From: Calocera cornea HHB12733
Taxonomy: Eukaryota > Basidiomycota > Dacrymycetes > Dacrymycetales > Dacrymycetaceae
Assembly: GCA_001632435.1 (NCBI GenBank)
Contig: KV423987.1
Coordinates: 1-64,000, forward strand
Direction of reading: 5' to 3'
DNA length: 64,000 nt
The notes beneath the pieces are model-generated. The model made no database searches and was not told where the DNA came from. It saw only the letters and a list, made by a program, of their open reading frames with translations. Positions 23,342 to 36,099 of this stretch are shown here, in pieces (the first letter of the stretch is position 1; each line of letters starts with the position of its first letter). A program made the position numbers and the translations under genes.

Positions 23342-25146
23342 TTAGCTGCTGAAGCGGAGGCGTTGCGTCGGTTCATGGGCTCTCTGTTGTGAGTTGGCGG
23401 CCTTGCGCTTCCGAGGGACCACGACGGTGTGATTTTCTTGCTTTGCACTGCCTACGGGTTAGAGAAGAGTTTGGTAGGTCAAGGAAGCTTGCTCACTAGC
23501 ATTCAGCCGTCATCTTCTGAATCAGAGCATCGTATTTCGGCTTGTCCGTCGCAGCGAGACTCTTGAGCATGATGTAATACGATTTGTACAGGCCGAGGTC
23601 TCTGATGACGGTTGGGTACGTATGTGGGGAGTATGCTCCGGTGGCCCAGTTCAGTAGTACTTGGTGTATCTGTGTAAGAGGAAGTATCTGTGCTTATTAC
23701 TCTGAAACAAGGAAGTGGAAGTAACAACGCACCTGAATTGCAGCCAGGGACAGAGCAGCGATTGATATAGGACTGAATTTATCCGGTTGCTTTGCCGCCA
23801 TGCTGTAAGCGCCCTTCGGCTTGAACGCGAAGGTAGACAGTACGTCGACCAAGATCGTCGACTGGAAGGCACATCCAGCGGCAGGTATATCGGGCTGTCC
23901 GCGTATTAGTGGAGGATCACAGCAAAAAGGGAGTAAGCACGTACATATAATGGGTCATAGCCATAGTATAGAAAGTTTGAATTACTGAGCAAATTGGATA
24001 TGGCGTTCACAAATATTGTGCGGTCGGACCGTCTTTGCAAAGGCGTTCTTGATAGCGACTTCTCCTCATCCACCAGACTGAACACTTCGGGCCAGTACTT
24101 TGGTATGACAGCCTCAGCAACCTTCAACAGATCTCGTCTCATTACCGCGCCGGCTAGCAGCGCCTGCGAAAATGACTTCAGGTAAGCGCATATAGGTAGG
24201 TGAACGAAGTACACACCATTTGCTTCAGTTCCGGATATTCCTGGAAATCGAGTTGTGGAGAGTCCGGCGGATATTGAGGAGCCTTATTGACTTTCTGCCT
24301 GAAGTCTTCGAGGATATGCTCAACAACGATGGATACAGGAAAGGCAAATGTGGACAGAAATTCGACTCGTAGAAGTAGCAGTAAATGACGAAATCGTTGC
24401 TGAATTATCAAGGGAAGTCCAGAGATTCGAGGCTGAAGTTCTTCCTCGGTTGGAGGAACGTGGACTGGCATAGGAGGTGAAGGCGTTGGAGACTTTTCAT
24501 AGCCTTGGGAGGATGACACTTCGTAACAGTCGCCCTCCTCATACACCGTCTTCGGTTTTACGTCGGTCTCGTGGAGAGGGATGCATAAGTGCGGGGCAGA
24601 TCGACTCGTCTGGGACGTCTCAGCCCTGGCAGGAGTTATAGGAGTTAGGAGACCGGCGATATTAATCATCGACAAAGCCTGCGGCGAAGGTCGAGACGTG
24701 GCAGTCGAAGAATCGGGAGATAGACGAGACTCTTGGGCATATACAGACGAGATTGAAAGCTGTTGCTCGGTAGACACATGCGAGGATAGTAAAGTGGAAG
24801 GCGTGCTTGTTTGAGGTGATATGAGACCTTCACAGGAGGATTCCTGCGCAGACAGATACATATATGCGCTTTGGTTCTACACAATTACATCCCAGAAGTG
24901 AAAGAGGACGCACGGCAAGATTCAGCTTTTCTGTACCGGACGAGACCAGACCGGGAGGTCTTTCACCGGCCAATCCCTAGCACGGATCAGTAAGGATGGA
25001 CAGAGCTAGACAACCCGACGCACGACATGTGGTTCGTCGAACCCGACACCGCGAGCGGCGCCATGTATCTGTAATCCACGCTGTCTTAATTCTCCATGCA
25101 AACCTCCACCGTCCGTAGCACTTGGAGAGCCTTCTGAAGCCACCAT
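23342..25146 (-). CDS. DUF6532-like protein (505 aa, seven exons)
   Basis: Minus-strand exons: 25146-25024, 24976-24914, 24876-24217, 24175-23945, 23894-23733, 23669-23497, 23447-23342; phases close on one stop. The third intron (24913-24877) is only 37 nt, so the 5' part is less certain. After a Ser/Thr/Pro-rich N-terminal half, residues from ~285 show the DUF6532-like series: SQALLAGAVMRRDLL, AISNLLSNSNFLYYGYDP, TILVDVLSTFAF, IAALSLAAIQIHQVLLNWATG and YDALIQKMTAEC. The C-terminus carries PRKRKAA, a likely nuclear signal. It shares block order and local sequence with the protein at 8464-10391. It is divergent from the JmjC-like gene at 25465, with 318 bases between the starts. Confidence 0.62.
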
Positions 25147-25464
25147 CCCGATATGATGCGCCCCGAAATGGCAAAGTCGCGAATTTGGCGAGGTCGAACA
25201 CGAGTCCTGCACCTCGAGGTATCAGTCGCCAATTGAGCAAGTCTCTGTGAAGCGACACATACCAGAGTAGGAAGATAGGTAGTGATATTTCACAGAACAC
25301 AGTAATTTATGCGTTGAATTAGACGGATGAAAGCAGAACTGGTTTGGGAGTAAGTTAAGCGGCACGTCTGAAGTGGACGTGGAAGTGCTCCGTGGACCGT
25401 GACTGCGGTCCGAGATGTGTCACCTCTTTTGATTCCGGCGCCGTAACATTTTCAAACTCAGCAA

Positions 25465-28400
25465 ATGGCCCATTTGCTTTCGTCCCGCCACCATCGTCCA
25501 ATGCCAAGCCTGGAAGCGGCCGACGAGCCGTCAACCTCTGCCGAGTTCTTCTTGTATCCTCTTTCGTATCGATATGTTCCCACTGGTGCTCCTCCGCAGT
25601 TGTCCGGGGATCTGAATCGCTCCGTCGAGAAAGCAAGAGGACGCGCGCTCGAGGCCTATGCATTAATCGACGCAGATCCCAAACTCAGGAAGTACGCCGA
25701 TGCATTACGACGGCACTCTATTGGAAAAGGCAAGGGGGCCTTAGCTGTCTGCAATTCACTTCGACACCACGCATTGTTTTACGTCCTTCGAGATCGATTG
25801 TACTGGGCAGCACGCGGACTGGATCTTGATGGACTAAGTGACCTTCCCCGGCGGCTTGAGCTAAACCCACGACACTTCTATCCGTTGAACAGCGAGTCGA
25901 ACCGCAGCCCATCGAGTGGGAAAAATGCGGAGAAATACATTCGCCTTCTCAGTAACTACACGGAAACGATTGATAGGTTCTTCGTGGGTTGTTATCAAAT
26001 CGCAAGCCACAGGGGCATTCTTTCGCCAGAGAATAAGACCGGGGCCGAACATCTATCTCTATGGGCTGATAAGCTCTTCAATCATGCTGGTGCGGTGAAC
26101 TCCCTAGGGAACTTGTTCTTGGCAGCAGCGATCATCCAAGGCTGTGGCGTGAGTGTATGCATGTCCCTCGGCGTCCATTCGCCTCACACCTTGACAGGAA
26201 TGGACTAATACACCCGACGGATCACTGCAACTACCAGCGTACTTCAATACATTCGGGAACAAGGCAAACGTGTTAAGAGGATTGCACATGGCGTGCTCGA
26301 CCTCTGTCCTACTGCTCCTCAGCTCCTGCGCCCTGCACAAGGATTCGTTTCCGATTCATTTGCAGTGGGATGTAGGTAGCTTTGCAAGGCTTGTTTAGAT
26401 GTTGCTGACCCGAAACCTTAGCGAGCTTCTCGATTTGGATCGCTGTTTCCTGTTGATCAGCAAGATGTTCGGGCTAAAGCATACCTAGCGTCGGAGCAGC
26501 TCTTTTGGGACATTGTGATGCAAATTGCAACCGGCAATGTCGAAGAATTACTGAATTGGCTCGTCAAGTGGATTTCGCGATGGGACACCATCAAGACTCA
26601 CATGAGCAAGACAGACGAGGCATTGCCCACTGCAGTTCCTGCATCCGCCTTCTCCGAAGTCCCACATCCCACGGACCATTACCCGCCTTCCTACGATTTC
26701 GAAGAATCGGCTGTCAACCCAGCTGATGTCTCTCAAGAAGCACCGTCGTCTGGAACTCCGAACGCTACCAAGGAGGGTATGGTGACCACTACATTACCTA
26801 CCAAGAAACATCCCGGAGTGGAGATCGAGGAAGAGCCAGACGTTGATAGGCATCATTCATCCGCCATTAACACGGGGCTATCGGCTGATACTGACGACAC
26901 GGCGGGTGATCCAACAGAAGGACTTGAGGCGTTCTCGTCTGCCACCCGGAAACGTAAACGAGGCCCGGATGTCGACGATCCCCAAGAGGAGGACGGCCTC
27001 GTCAGGCGTGATAAAAAACGAACTCGCTTCGCTCCAGAGCCCCAGATTTTTCTCATTAATTCGAGAGAAGAAAGCACATGTAGCGACAAGTCTCCCTTGA
27101 AAGAAAACGGCGCTACGTCTCGGCCTGCAGCAACAACAAGCACTGATACCAATCCACTGTCGCGTCATGATACCACTGGCACGACGCCGGCGGCTGATGA
27201 CAGAGGAACAAGCGGTCCACAGCGTTCCCGTCCAGTCCAGAACAACGAGAGTTCCTCGGTCCGGGATGAAGAACTTCAAGGAACGCAAACGGCAGATGTA
27301 CTGGATATGGTTCCCTTGCCGCAAGCTAAAGACGCGTCAACAGTTGGCCAGCACTCAACGAGTCCACGAGCTTTGGGGACCATTCTTAGCACCCATCAAC
27401 TTGAGCAATTGTCTTCCATTCCAGTGGATGCTACGGATGCTGTGGAGTTTCTTGAGACTCTTAAGGAGTTACAGACAGAGTTAATTAAACATTTGGTGCG
27501 CAGGTTCTGCTTTCTCATTCCTGTAGCTCTCCTGACTGCGGCCGGATAGCCTGACATGCAGGAAATGGACGAGAGCTCTGATGATGAAGCCGATCCCGCT
27601 GAGATGATCTCGGAATTAAAGCGCACCAAATCCCATGATGAAAAGGTTGGTGTGCTCCGCATTACACCGCGTTATTCCAACCGAATTCTGACTCGCTGTA
27701 GCTCTATGAAGACGTCAAGTTTGACAGAAAGCGGTTTACGCTCCGCTTTCCTCTTCGGCGCGGAACCATCAATGTATGCGTTCTTCACTCATATAACTAA
27801 CTGGTATGCCAACTCACCCATCGCCAGGCTTCCTACCTTAATCATGCCAAGAAGCTTGCGAAGTTTGTCAAGCTCGCACCAGCCCCTCGGCGAGACGACC
27901 CAGATGATGACTGGCCTTCAAAGCCCTTCCGCCCTCCCGATGGCCCTGTCTGGTATTATACTCTGGCACATCTAGAGCAAATGAGCGATGGTCAATTACT
28001 GGACGATTTCGCGCATCACGATCTGGTAATCAAGGGTGGTACCCCAGCTGAACAAGAGAGAGAGACTACCTCCGAGCGAATCAAGAGGCTCTGCGCTTCG
28101 AGAGATATGAATGTTCTTCGTCAAGCCGAAGGTAACAGTACTGTTTTGCAACTGGCACAGAAGTCTGAGCCTCGGTGTTATAGTACAATCCAGGCTTTCC
28201 GTTTCAGAAGAGCAGAAGCTGCAAGTCGTCGACAATCGAAGGTATTGGAGCGTCTCATTGAGCGTCTTTCTATCGCTTCTTCGCCAACTTTCGGATTACT
28301 ATCCGATACTCTCTTTGTTTGACAATCCTATGCCCGGAGGACCAGACACACTGATTCCTGGTCTGCGGTAAGCTACTACGAGGCAGCCGTTGTTATAATC

Positions 28401-29452
28401 GCTGAGTACGCTCCAGGAAATTATCGTCCTCTCTCCATGCATACGACAACATCTCCCACATGGAGAATGTATATCCTGATCTGCCGCTCAACCTGGGTGC
28501 GTGGCAGATCTTCGAAACGCACGGTGCATACCATGGGTGGCATCAGCAGCACGGCGGACTTTGCTCGGCTCAGCAAATTCTACTTGGATCGAGATTCGTC
28601 ATCCAGTACTCGCGCTCCATTGAGGCTCGGCTGGACTACAATGTCCAGGAGTTCCATGGCAAAGTGTTGTTGCCGGATGAGGACGACGAGGTGTGGGGGA
28701 TCCCTTTGGAGGCTGGCGATGTATTGTGAGGCATCATGCTGTTATGATTCCTGTGTAGAGTGGCTGATCGGCCATATTGATGATAGATTTCAAGGCGCCG
28801 GTGTTGTGCAAGCGTCGTTCTCGACCGACCATTGTGTTGTTTCCGGCGCAAATTTCCTTTCTGCGACCCAGATCGCTAATACTCGCCGCACCCGTGTGCT
28901 TCACTCCCACATCGGTCATGAAGTATCCGAAGAACACGAGCCGAAGGATCGACTCCTCACATTTGGTATGTTGATATACTCTGGTGTTCTCATTCGGGCA
29001 TACCCTGTAATGCACACTGTCGAATGGGCCGGGTGGAGAAAGCGTCCAGTCATCCTCCAAAATTCGCCTTGTTCGTTTGGCTGTTTTTGCAGAAACTGTC
29101 TTCTTGACTGATACACCACACAGATTGCCATGCTTACAGTACGCTGTATGATCTGTCACACGCAATGATGGACACGATGGAGCACGACGACATGCACGCG
29201 CATGGCCTGTCCTCCGGGGTGGGGAACTCAGACGAACGTCCTTTGTCAGAACTTTTTGGGCAAACAGCATACAAGAACATGCTTGCTCTCGCCCAAAAAT
29301 GGGTCAGGAGAATAATCGAGCTAGTTTGGAAGGACGTGCAGAGCTTCATTGATTATTGCTTGCTACATCATGGTGAGATCCGGGCCACAAAGGTCCGGAT
29401 GTGGTTGAGTGAACGGCGATTCCACGAAGATTCCGGCCAAGAACAGCACTGA
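25465..29452 (+). CDS. JmjC-like protein with degenerate metal site (1122 aa)
   Basis: Exons: 25465-26148, 26198-26371, 26422-27495, 27562-27645, 27702-27773, 27828-28131, 28208-28367, 28417-28725, 28787-28965, 29124-29452. The last intron is long (158 nt) and exon 9 could extend into it. Residues 1-330 are helical, 330-650 acidic/disordered with a PRKRKRGPD-type basic patch. From ~850 a cupin-like block resembles fungal JmjC proteins: AWQIFETHGAYHGWHQQHGG, then an ILLGSRFVI strand, then AGDVLFQGAGVVQASFSTDH. JmjC oxygenases bind Fe(II) through H-x-D/E and a distal H. Here these read H893-Q-Q895 and Q962. That predicts loss of oxygenase activity and a binding or scaffold role. Family assignment is by pattern memory. 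Confidence 0.6.
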
Positions 29453-29880
29453 CGTTGGTCACAAGTTCTTGCATATTGCTTTCTTTTTGGCTCGGCTTTG
29501 CATGCCATAGCTACTTCACCTGCGCCTGTACCTATACATAAGTGGCACTCGTATGAGCATATTGTTGTACCTGAATGTTGCTTAGAGCAAATTGAGCACA
29601 AGATCCAATATAGGTATGAGCTGTCTGTGACATATACAACGAGCGACATATATTTCCAAGCTATTGTAACGAGGGGATGGCTCCATTCATCATAGACCTA
29701 CACGGATTCACAGCTATACTATGTAGGCAATACAGTCCATACACGGACTAACTAGAGCAAAGCGAGCGTGGGATCGCGATCAATCGCGGTAGGGACGAGA
29801 CTAGGGCCAGGTACGATTCAGAATGAAGGAGAGTGGCATGGAAACATAAAACGTATGGAAAGGAAACAAGATCAATCCGA

Positions 29881-31268
29881 TCATCCGCAAGCAGACACAG
29901 TGGAATAAGAGTCGTGAGGTGGTCTAAACAACCCGGAGATAAGCTCCCTAAACGTCCTGGAACCGCGCTCCTGACGATAGCGCTTATTCGACTCCTTCCG
30001 TGCCTTCCGAAAGGCGCGGTAGGCAGCAGCGTCTCTGTAAATGCTGAGATCGACTGTAGCACCTGTGGGAGGCTGAGAGGTGTTGGTGCTGTCCGGCGCG
30101 GCGGAAGGAGGATGAGAGGTGTTGGCGCTGTTCGGGGTGACGGAAGGAGGCTGTGTGTCGGAGCTGCTCAGTGGGACGGAAGATGGCTGAGGGGTGTTGA
30201 AGCTGTAGTCTGGCAGGAAGCTATCCCCACACTCATCCTCAGCCTGCTTGTCTACCGCGCGTCGGATGATAGTGGCCATTGCGAGTCGAGTTTGAATGGC
30301 AATGGTCGCACAGGGATCGTCCGTATCAGAGAGCAGCGCGTAGAGGCGATCCCGTTCTGCATCCAAACGACGTTGAATATCGACGAAGTCAGGGTTACTG
30401 GAATAACTACGTTCGTCGAGTCCAGTGTTGACATAACTGTGTTGTTTGCTTTCAGCAATCCCAGCAGAGACAAGTATCGAGGCGATGTTGGCATCTTGGC
30501 TGATCCGAACGCGCTCAGCATCGGGAAGCGGTGTGCTGAAAGCGGGTTGCCCGGCTGCCCCTGAGGAGCCGGAGAAGATAGCAGCAGCATCTTCGCTAAT
30601 GCGAGGGCCATCAAGGAGCTCTGTGAGTGGTGTTCGCGTTTCACATTGCGCGACTGCATGTCCAGAGTCAGACAAGGAGATGAAAGACGCCCCAGTATCA
30701 TCCCCACTGCCTTGGGTGTTGGTAGGACTCTCCGCTTGGAGCTGGACGGCGTCCCAGGATCCGGGGATCGCAGCGCACGTTCCTTCGAGACCGTCGTTGA
30801 CAGAACGTCTATCCTCGAGGATCGTTCTCCCTAAACGTACGTGAGTGACTTCATTTGTACGTCGAGAGCGGGAGGCGCACCGACGGTACCCAGAATCCCT
30901 GTTCCGGTGAGCGGATAGCCACGAGGTGCTTCCTCCGCACCCAAGGCGTCAAGCTCATTACTCGGCATCTCAGAAATAAAGCCAGGCGTCTGAGAAGGAC
31001 GCATCATTATCAGCTCCAAAGTTTTGATTGTATGGTCGGTATGACTTACAAACTTTGTCTTCTTCACTACTTGGATCCTTGGGATCAGGCAGCTAAGCAG
31101 ATGGTGGTTGTTGGCAAAGAAGGAAGGAGGGCGATGTGGAGCAAGGGGGGCGTTTTGGATCCGTAGCTGTGCGAGCGGGGTTGGTGTCAGGCGCCGAAAA
31201 CGGCCTAGTCCCACCGTCGGCGACCTCAACCTCATGTTCAGCTGGACAATGCGAACTGATTTATTCAT
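29881..31268 (-). CDS. Orphan Ser/Thr/Pro-rich protein, 5' end uncertain
   Basis: The main exon is 30831-29881, entered in phase 0 after an intron that probably starts at 30884 (GTCGGT) and ends in TTTAG. Upstream coding is likely between about 31020 and 30885 (SEMPSNELDALGAEE) and a further short acidic exon (LPDPKDPSSEEDK) near 31080. The start codon is not settled. The main exon encodes a charged helix (FVDIQRRLDAERDRLYALL), a Pro/Ser/Thr repeat segment with tandem variants of NTSHPPSAAPDS, and a basic C-terminal helix (AYRAFRKARKESNKRYRQE). I recognise no family. The basic helix near the end would suit nucleic-acid or protein binding. Confidence 0.45.
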
Positions 31269-31628
31269 AAAGACCTGAACTGAAGTGACAATATGCCACT
31301 CTGCTCTTAGATGTCTACTTTCAACAAAATGCCTGAAAATTGTCCCGAAATTTGCCTGTTCGGCGGACCGAGATGCTACTGCTTGTCCAAGGCATCGGCC
31401 AAGGCGATTTCATCATACCGCCTGGTGTGTCGAATTGTTTTATCCTCTTCCGAGATTCTCTCTCAATCGAATAACGCTTCGTGAGTGCTGTTCTCCCAGC
31501 TCCGAATCGTGTGAGTCACGGAGTAACAAGTGTAGTACTTACTAGGGGGGCACTGCAATTCCGGAGTCGGTCCAAATTCGTTTCCGGCGCCCATCGCTCC
31601 TCTTGCCTCTCTCCCCCGCACGACCACG

Positions 31629-32877
31629 ATGAAAACTATCAAGACCAAAGTGGAGAAGATCAAGCACGACATTGGCGATAAGTTTGCAAGCATCCGCAAG
31701 CAGAAGCACGACGAGGAGGCTAGCGGGACACATGACAGCAAGACGGCGACTACCACGGCGACGAGCAGCCATCTGGGCTCGACACCTGCTCGTTCTCGTA
31801 AGAAAGGTAAGGAGAAGGAGCATGTGCTTGGTCCTCGGCCTATGGAGAGGATCTTGGCTACCGACGTCGCCGAGGTCTTTCTCGGTGGTGTGCAGCGCAG
31901 TTCCGCCGCGATAGTCACCCTCCTCGGCAATGATCTCGCTGCAACAACCGGCGCACCCCTCGTCAAGGGCGAAACGGCAGAGGGCGCGATGCTGGCTCCA
32001 TCGAAGGAAGGTCAGGCGCAGGAAGTCGAGGTGCCGGACGAGGTGATGGAAAAAGGAAAGGCGAAGGCGACAGAGACGGCAGCCGGTGGGGAGGGCGCGA
32101 CCGCGGGGATGAGCGGCTCGGGGAGGGAAGGGATCCGCCCCCCTGGCACGCGGGTTGTGAGGGACGGGGATTGGGTTGAGGTGCCGCTCGGGGAGCCTTC
32201 GAGAGCTGGAGGGACGACTGCTGAGGCTGAGGGGGTGGTCCCGCATGTGGTGAGTGCCGTCTTTGGGCAACACGTTCGCACACCAGCTGGGGTGTTGAGA
32301 TCGTGTTGCCCGACTGCCTCCCCTCTCAGTACTCTACTGACTGGCTACGCAGCCTACGCCAGAAGAGCAGTACTTCGTAGGCAACTTCTGGGAGCTGGAC
32401 TCGCGCACCTCCAGCCGCGTCATCGAAGGGCAGGTGGTCCGAGCCCGCCGCGAAGCTACCTACGGACAAGACATCGTCTACAATCTCTATGCCCAAATCT
32501 CTGAGCTGGGATGGCATGGTGCTGGAGACTTGGTCCTTCTTCTCATCCGCCTTCCGGTCATGGGCGGCACCCTCCTCTGCAATGCGTACAATGCCGGTTT
32601 CGACCCACTCCTTGCCGTCGTCAACGTCATCGGCGTCTGGTTCCTCGCTCCCCCTACCGTCATGGTCCATCTCGTCATCTGGATTGTCAAGTGGTGCTGG
32701 AGGAATAAGTTGTACGTGGGTTTGGCGCTCGGTAAGCCTCTGCTTCCTGGGATTCAGCAACTTTGCTAATATACTCGTGCAGGCCTCTTCTTCTTCCTCT
32801 GGTTCCTACTCGGTGCCAACCCCCTCAAGCTCATCTCCGCGATGTGCAAGGCGTTCACCGCTTATGTTGCTCTCTGA
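31629..32877 (+). CDS. Orphan membrane protein (364 aa, three exons)
   Basis: Exons 31629-32249, 32353-32731 and 32783-32877 with consistent phases. The first intron (103 nt) is longer than average and has an alternative acceptor. The N-terminal ~200 residues are Lys/Glu/Ala-rich and disordered and start with a charged helix (KTIKTKVEKIKHDIGDKF). The C-terminal ~155 residues contain about three hydrophobic segments (DLVLLLIRLPVMGGTLL; LLAVVNVIGVWFLAPPTVMV; LALGLFFFLWFLLG). This suggests a membrane-anchored protein with a long soluble arm. No family recognised. The pyrimidine-rich leader before the ATG is typical of basidiomycete genes. Confidence 0.62.
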
Positions 32878-33245
32878 TTGTCCTAACTATATTTCTCATT
32901 GTTACATTCCTTACCCACGGTCTTTGCTCATCGGCAACATAGTATACCTTCCGCACGCGTTACCTCTTCCTATTAGTTAGACAAATATACCGATGCTCGC
33001 TTGGGCGTGCAACACGATATCAAGAGAGCAGCAAGTTCAGCGGTTGACTTCTATTGAGAAAGGCTCCTAACGAGCCTCTGAACTAACAGTGTACAGGTGC
33101 TTCAGATTCAGCGCTGTGCCAGTCAGTTGGTGAGCCTACGAGGATCAGCGGGAGCTGAAACGGAGCGCGCGCGCGGGCAATTAGATAGTCGACGCGAGCA
33201 CAGAACGCGTCTTGGGCCACACCGCTGCCTCTTTCGACCACCATC

Positions 33246-34406
33246 ATGCCGACGACACAACGCAGCTGGCCACTGCGAGCCTTCTCCTACAGCCCAGCGA
33301 AAGTTGTATCAGCTCCCTTGGTGAAGGGATTGCATTATGTTCATCTGAACCTGGTGAAGACGACTTCTGGGGCGCTTCTCGCTTGTACGATGAAGGTATC
33401 TGACAGTGAAGACTTCGAGGATCCGGGGCTCGTGACTCTAGACTTGGCTACGTACGCAACCATGCCGACGGTTAACAACTACCCTCCTCTACGAGCTTAT
33501 CACAGAGATGGCGTGCTGGCCTTGTTTCACTGGACGTCACCCACTGAACACCCCTCGGAGGTGTGCCTGAAGCCGTCCTTTGACATGATAGTTTGATACT
33601 GACCGCTTCAACAGGATTACAATCGGCTGACTCTGCTGTTGAACACTCACTCTGACGCGCTTGATCTGAGAGACTGTCTCAAGATATTCTATCCTGAAGG
33701 CGTCAGCAGTATAGCGCAGAGTCAAACAACCGCATTGCCGACCACTCAAGCCTCAGATACCCAAATCGCCCTTTCGCTCACAAAGACTGCACGCCCCGTG
33801 CCTGATAATCGTGGTGTTACGAGTCAGGGCAGCACCTCAGTCCTAGTTCCACCTGTTCCTCCTTCGCCCGCCCGACGCTCTCGCCATTCGATGAAGCTTC
33901 CAGGGGGGAGTACTTCTAAAGTTGTGAATGTATGCACATCCACTGACGGCGTCTGGTCGTCGTTGCTGACCAGTTCTTCAGTCTCGCCTCCCTCCACGTG
34001 CTATTCAACCTATATCTGGTCGTTTTCAAGCAGCTTTGCAAGTAGCCGGACAGCGTACAGAGGGAGGGACTGAGAGCACAGTAGATGTATGCCTCGTCAT
34101 TGCATCAGGCGTTACCTTTATTGATTATTCTTTGATATCCAGCTGGCGACAGCAGGTCACACCACCCAGAATACTATGGTACCTGTGCCATCCGCAAGCG
34201 CAGGCTTGGACGCTCTGGGTGCGACCGCGGTGCAACGTACCGGTATATATGCTTTGTCCCCGGACGCCCTGAACAGCTATGTGGCGCAAGTGATCCGAGA
34301 GCCGGGATTTGTCGAGCTTGTGGGTCCCATTGTAGAGCACTGTTCCAGGCTGACTGAACTTCCGCAGGTTGAATTATTGCAACACAAGGTCGCCCGTCAA
34401 GGATGA
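33246..34406 (+). CDS. Orphan protein (332 aa, four exons)
   Basis: Exons 33246-33560, 33615-33929, 33982-34086 and 34143-34406. All introns (52-56 nt) are phase 0, with donors GTGTGC, GTATGC, GTATGC and acceptors AACAG, TTCAG, TCCAG. An in-frame alternative with acceptor at 33973 stops early and is less likely. The N-terminal half is mixed alpha/beta. A Ser/Thr/Pro linker covers roughly residues 140-200. The last exon encodes a helical domain (SPDALNSYVAQVIREPGFVE). No family recognised. Upstream exons before 33246 are possible. Confidence 0.55.
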
Positions 34407-34835
34407 TCAAGTCGTGCAAGTTGTTCGCTGCAGGTTGATCGAGATCCTGCCGTGATGAAGAGATGCTGTGCCGCTAGCAAAGACCTTAAGATAATGGACG
34501 AGTTCACACACGCATGATCTGCTTGTACGATTACAGGGATGGAAGGGATATGGAGATGCTAAACTACTCATGATTTTATGATACTGTACCTGTTTTGAGG
34601 ATGATGCAAGATATAGACGCCGAATAGATTTCATGTGACATCGTCAGGATTGCGTTGTCCTTGACTATGGGAAGTTGTGAGCTCGGATTGTGGGCCCGAT
34701 ATATGGATTTTCGTTGGGGCCAGCCTGTAAAAGGGAAAACAGCAACTGTGTATTGCTCATTCTTAACCTGCATTGGATCTCAGTGGAGATGAGGTCACAT
34801 TCAGCCATATTCTGCACTAGACTAAGCTGTTATAT

Positions 34836-34955
34836 ATTATACAGCATTATACTACATTATACTACATTATACCACATTATACTACATTATACTGCATTAT
34901 ACAGCAATATACAAAAATATACAGCATTTTACCGAGATAGACCAGAATAGACCCG
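34836..34955 (+). repeat. 10-bp phased ATTATACNGC array, copy 3
   Basis: Twelve 10-base units in register. Seven are near-identical (ATTATACAGC, ATTATACTAC x3, ATTATACCAC, ATTATACTGC, ATTATACAGC). Five decaying ones follow (AATATACAAA, AATATACAGC, ATTTTACCGA, GATAGACCAG, AATAGACCCG). The orientation is as at 7.7 kb. No transposase lies on its right side, so this copy is either a solo or relic end or the partner of the array at 18.95 kb. Confidence 0.8.
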
Positions 34956-36099
34956 GGCGAAGTGGTGCTGCGAACCCCACTGCTGAGGCTTCAAATCACC
35001 TTCTCATTCTGGCTGTCTCAACATGTACAAACGTCTCATGTCTCCCTGATGGGTAACATTGAGCGGTCGAAGATCGAAAACACGCTGGGATGCTGCTCGA
35101 AGGACAAGAATAGGCGACTCGGCGATATACATATCATAGATCCTTTATCTTGGCAGTGAGGTACGGTACCGGAGTCAAGGGATGGTGATTGGACAGTATT
35201 ATATGGCTCTGCACATATGCCGGGTCCGCTTCCCTGCGACCACTGCGTTATAGCTACAGCTCTCGTCATCGGTCTGGCGTGGCTTGTCTCGCATCAGCAA
35301 TACCTTGAAGTACCGCTATCTAGAAACGGTCAGACCTATGTAGACCTCCCATGTTCCACATAGCGCGACGGCTTGTAAGGGTCTGCTATGGAGCGGAAGG
35401 AAATGCTATGGATGCTATTTGACCTACACAGCCACCATAGGGTTAGGTAGGAGAGCCGTTTTTCACAGATGATAGCGCTTGCCCAGGCGCTCAGCGAGGA
35501 TAAGCGCCGAGGTCCATGGGAGTCCAGAGTACCATGGTCGAAGATGCAATATGGACAATCAAGCACAACTCACCGATAACTGCATGGTCCAAGCCCGCCG
35601 GGACGGGGATCTATGATCCTCCCAAGTATAAGGAGAACATCGTGATCATTGGGCGATAGGGCTGAGCGCATGGGAGGGTGCTGCGCAAAGTTGCCGGCGG
35701 GTACAAGTTACGTGCTCGCTGTGAACTCTCACTGTCGTGTACGGTCAGCTTCTGGCTTCTGAACTCCACCGAGGTTTCGGGTAACGAACGTGGATTGATT
35801 GATTGGGAGGATACACTAGCAAAGAAGCGCAGCGACTCGATATCTGCCGTGGATGACCATGGAATGATACGGTGAACATGATGAAAATTGAAGGGGGATG
35901 AATGGATAGCAAGGAACGTAAAGACATCGAGTCAATCAGGACGATTGAGTGAAGAGGCAGGAGGGTAACAGGGGTAGCTGCCATAAACGAAGGCGACAGC
36001 AAGAAGAAGAGAAGGGTATTGGGGCAGAAGGAGCATGCCGTGTTGGAATCGTATCATCGAAACTGGGAGGCGTAGATAAGAGGTGGGAGAGAACTGACT
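34956..36099. other. No supported gene
   Basis: Short frames in all registers, none with plausible splicing. The stretch follows the phased array and may be decayed element sequence. Confidence 0.35.

Noticed and set aside
7495..35477. 15-base match TATCATCTGTGAAAA near 7495 and, inverted, near 35470
   Set aside because: A single match of this length between two places is expected by chance in 64 kb, and the flanks do not align.
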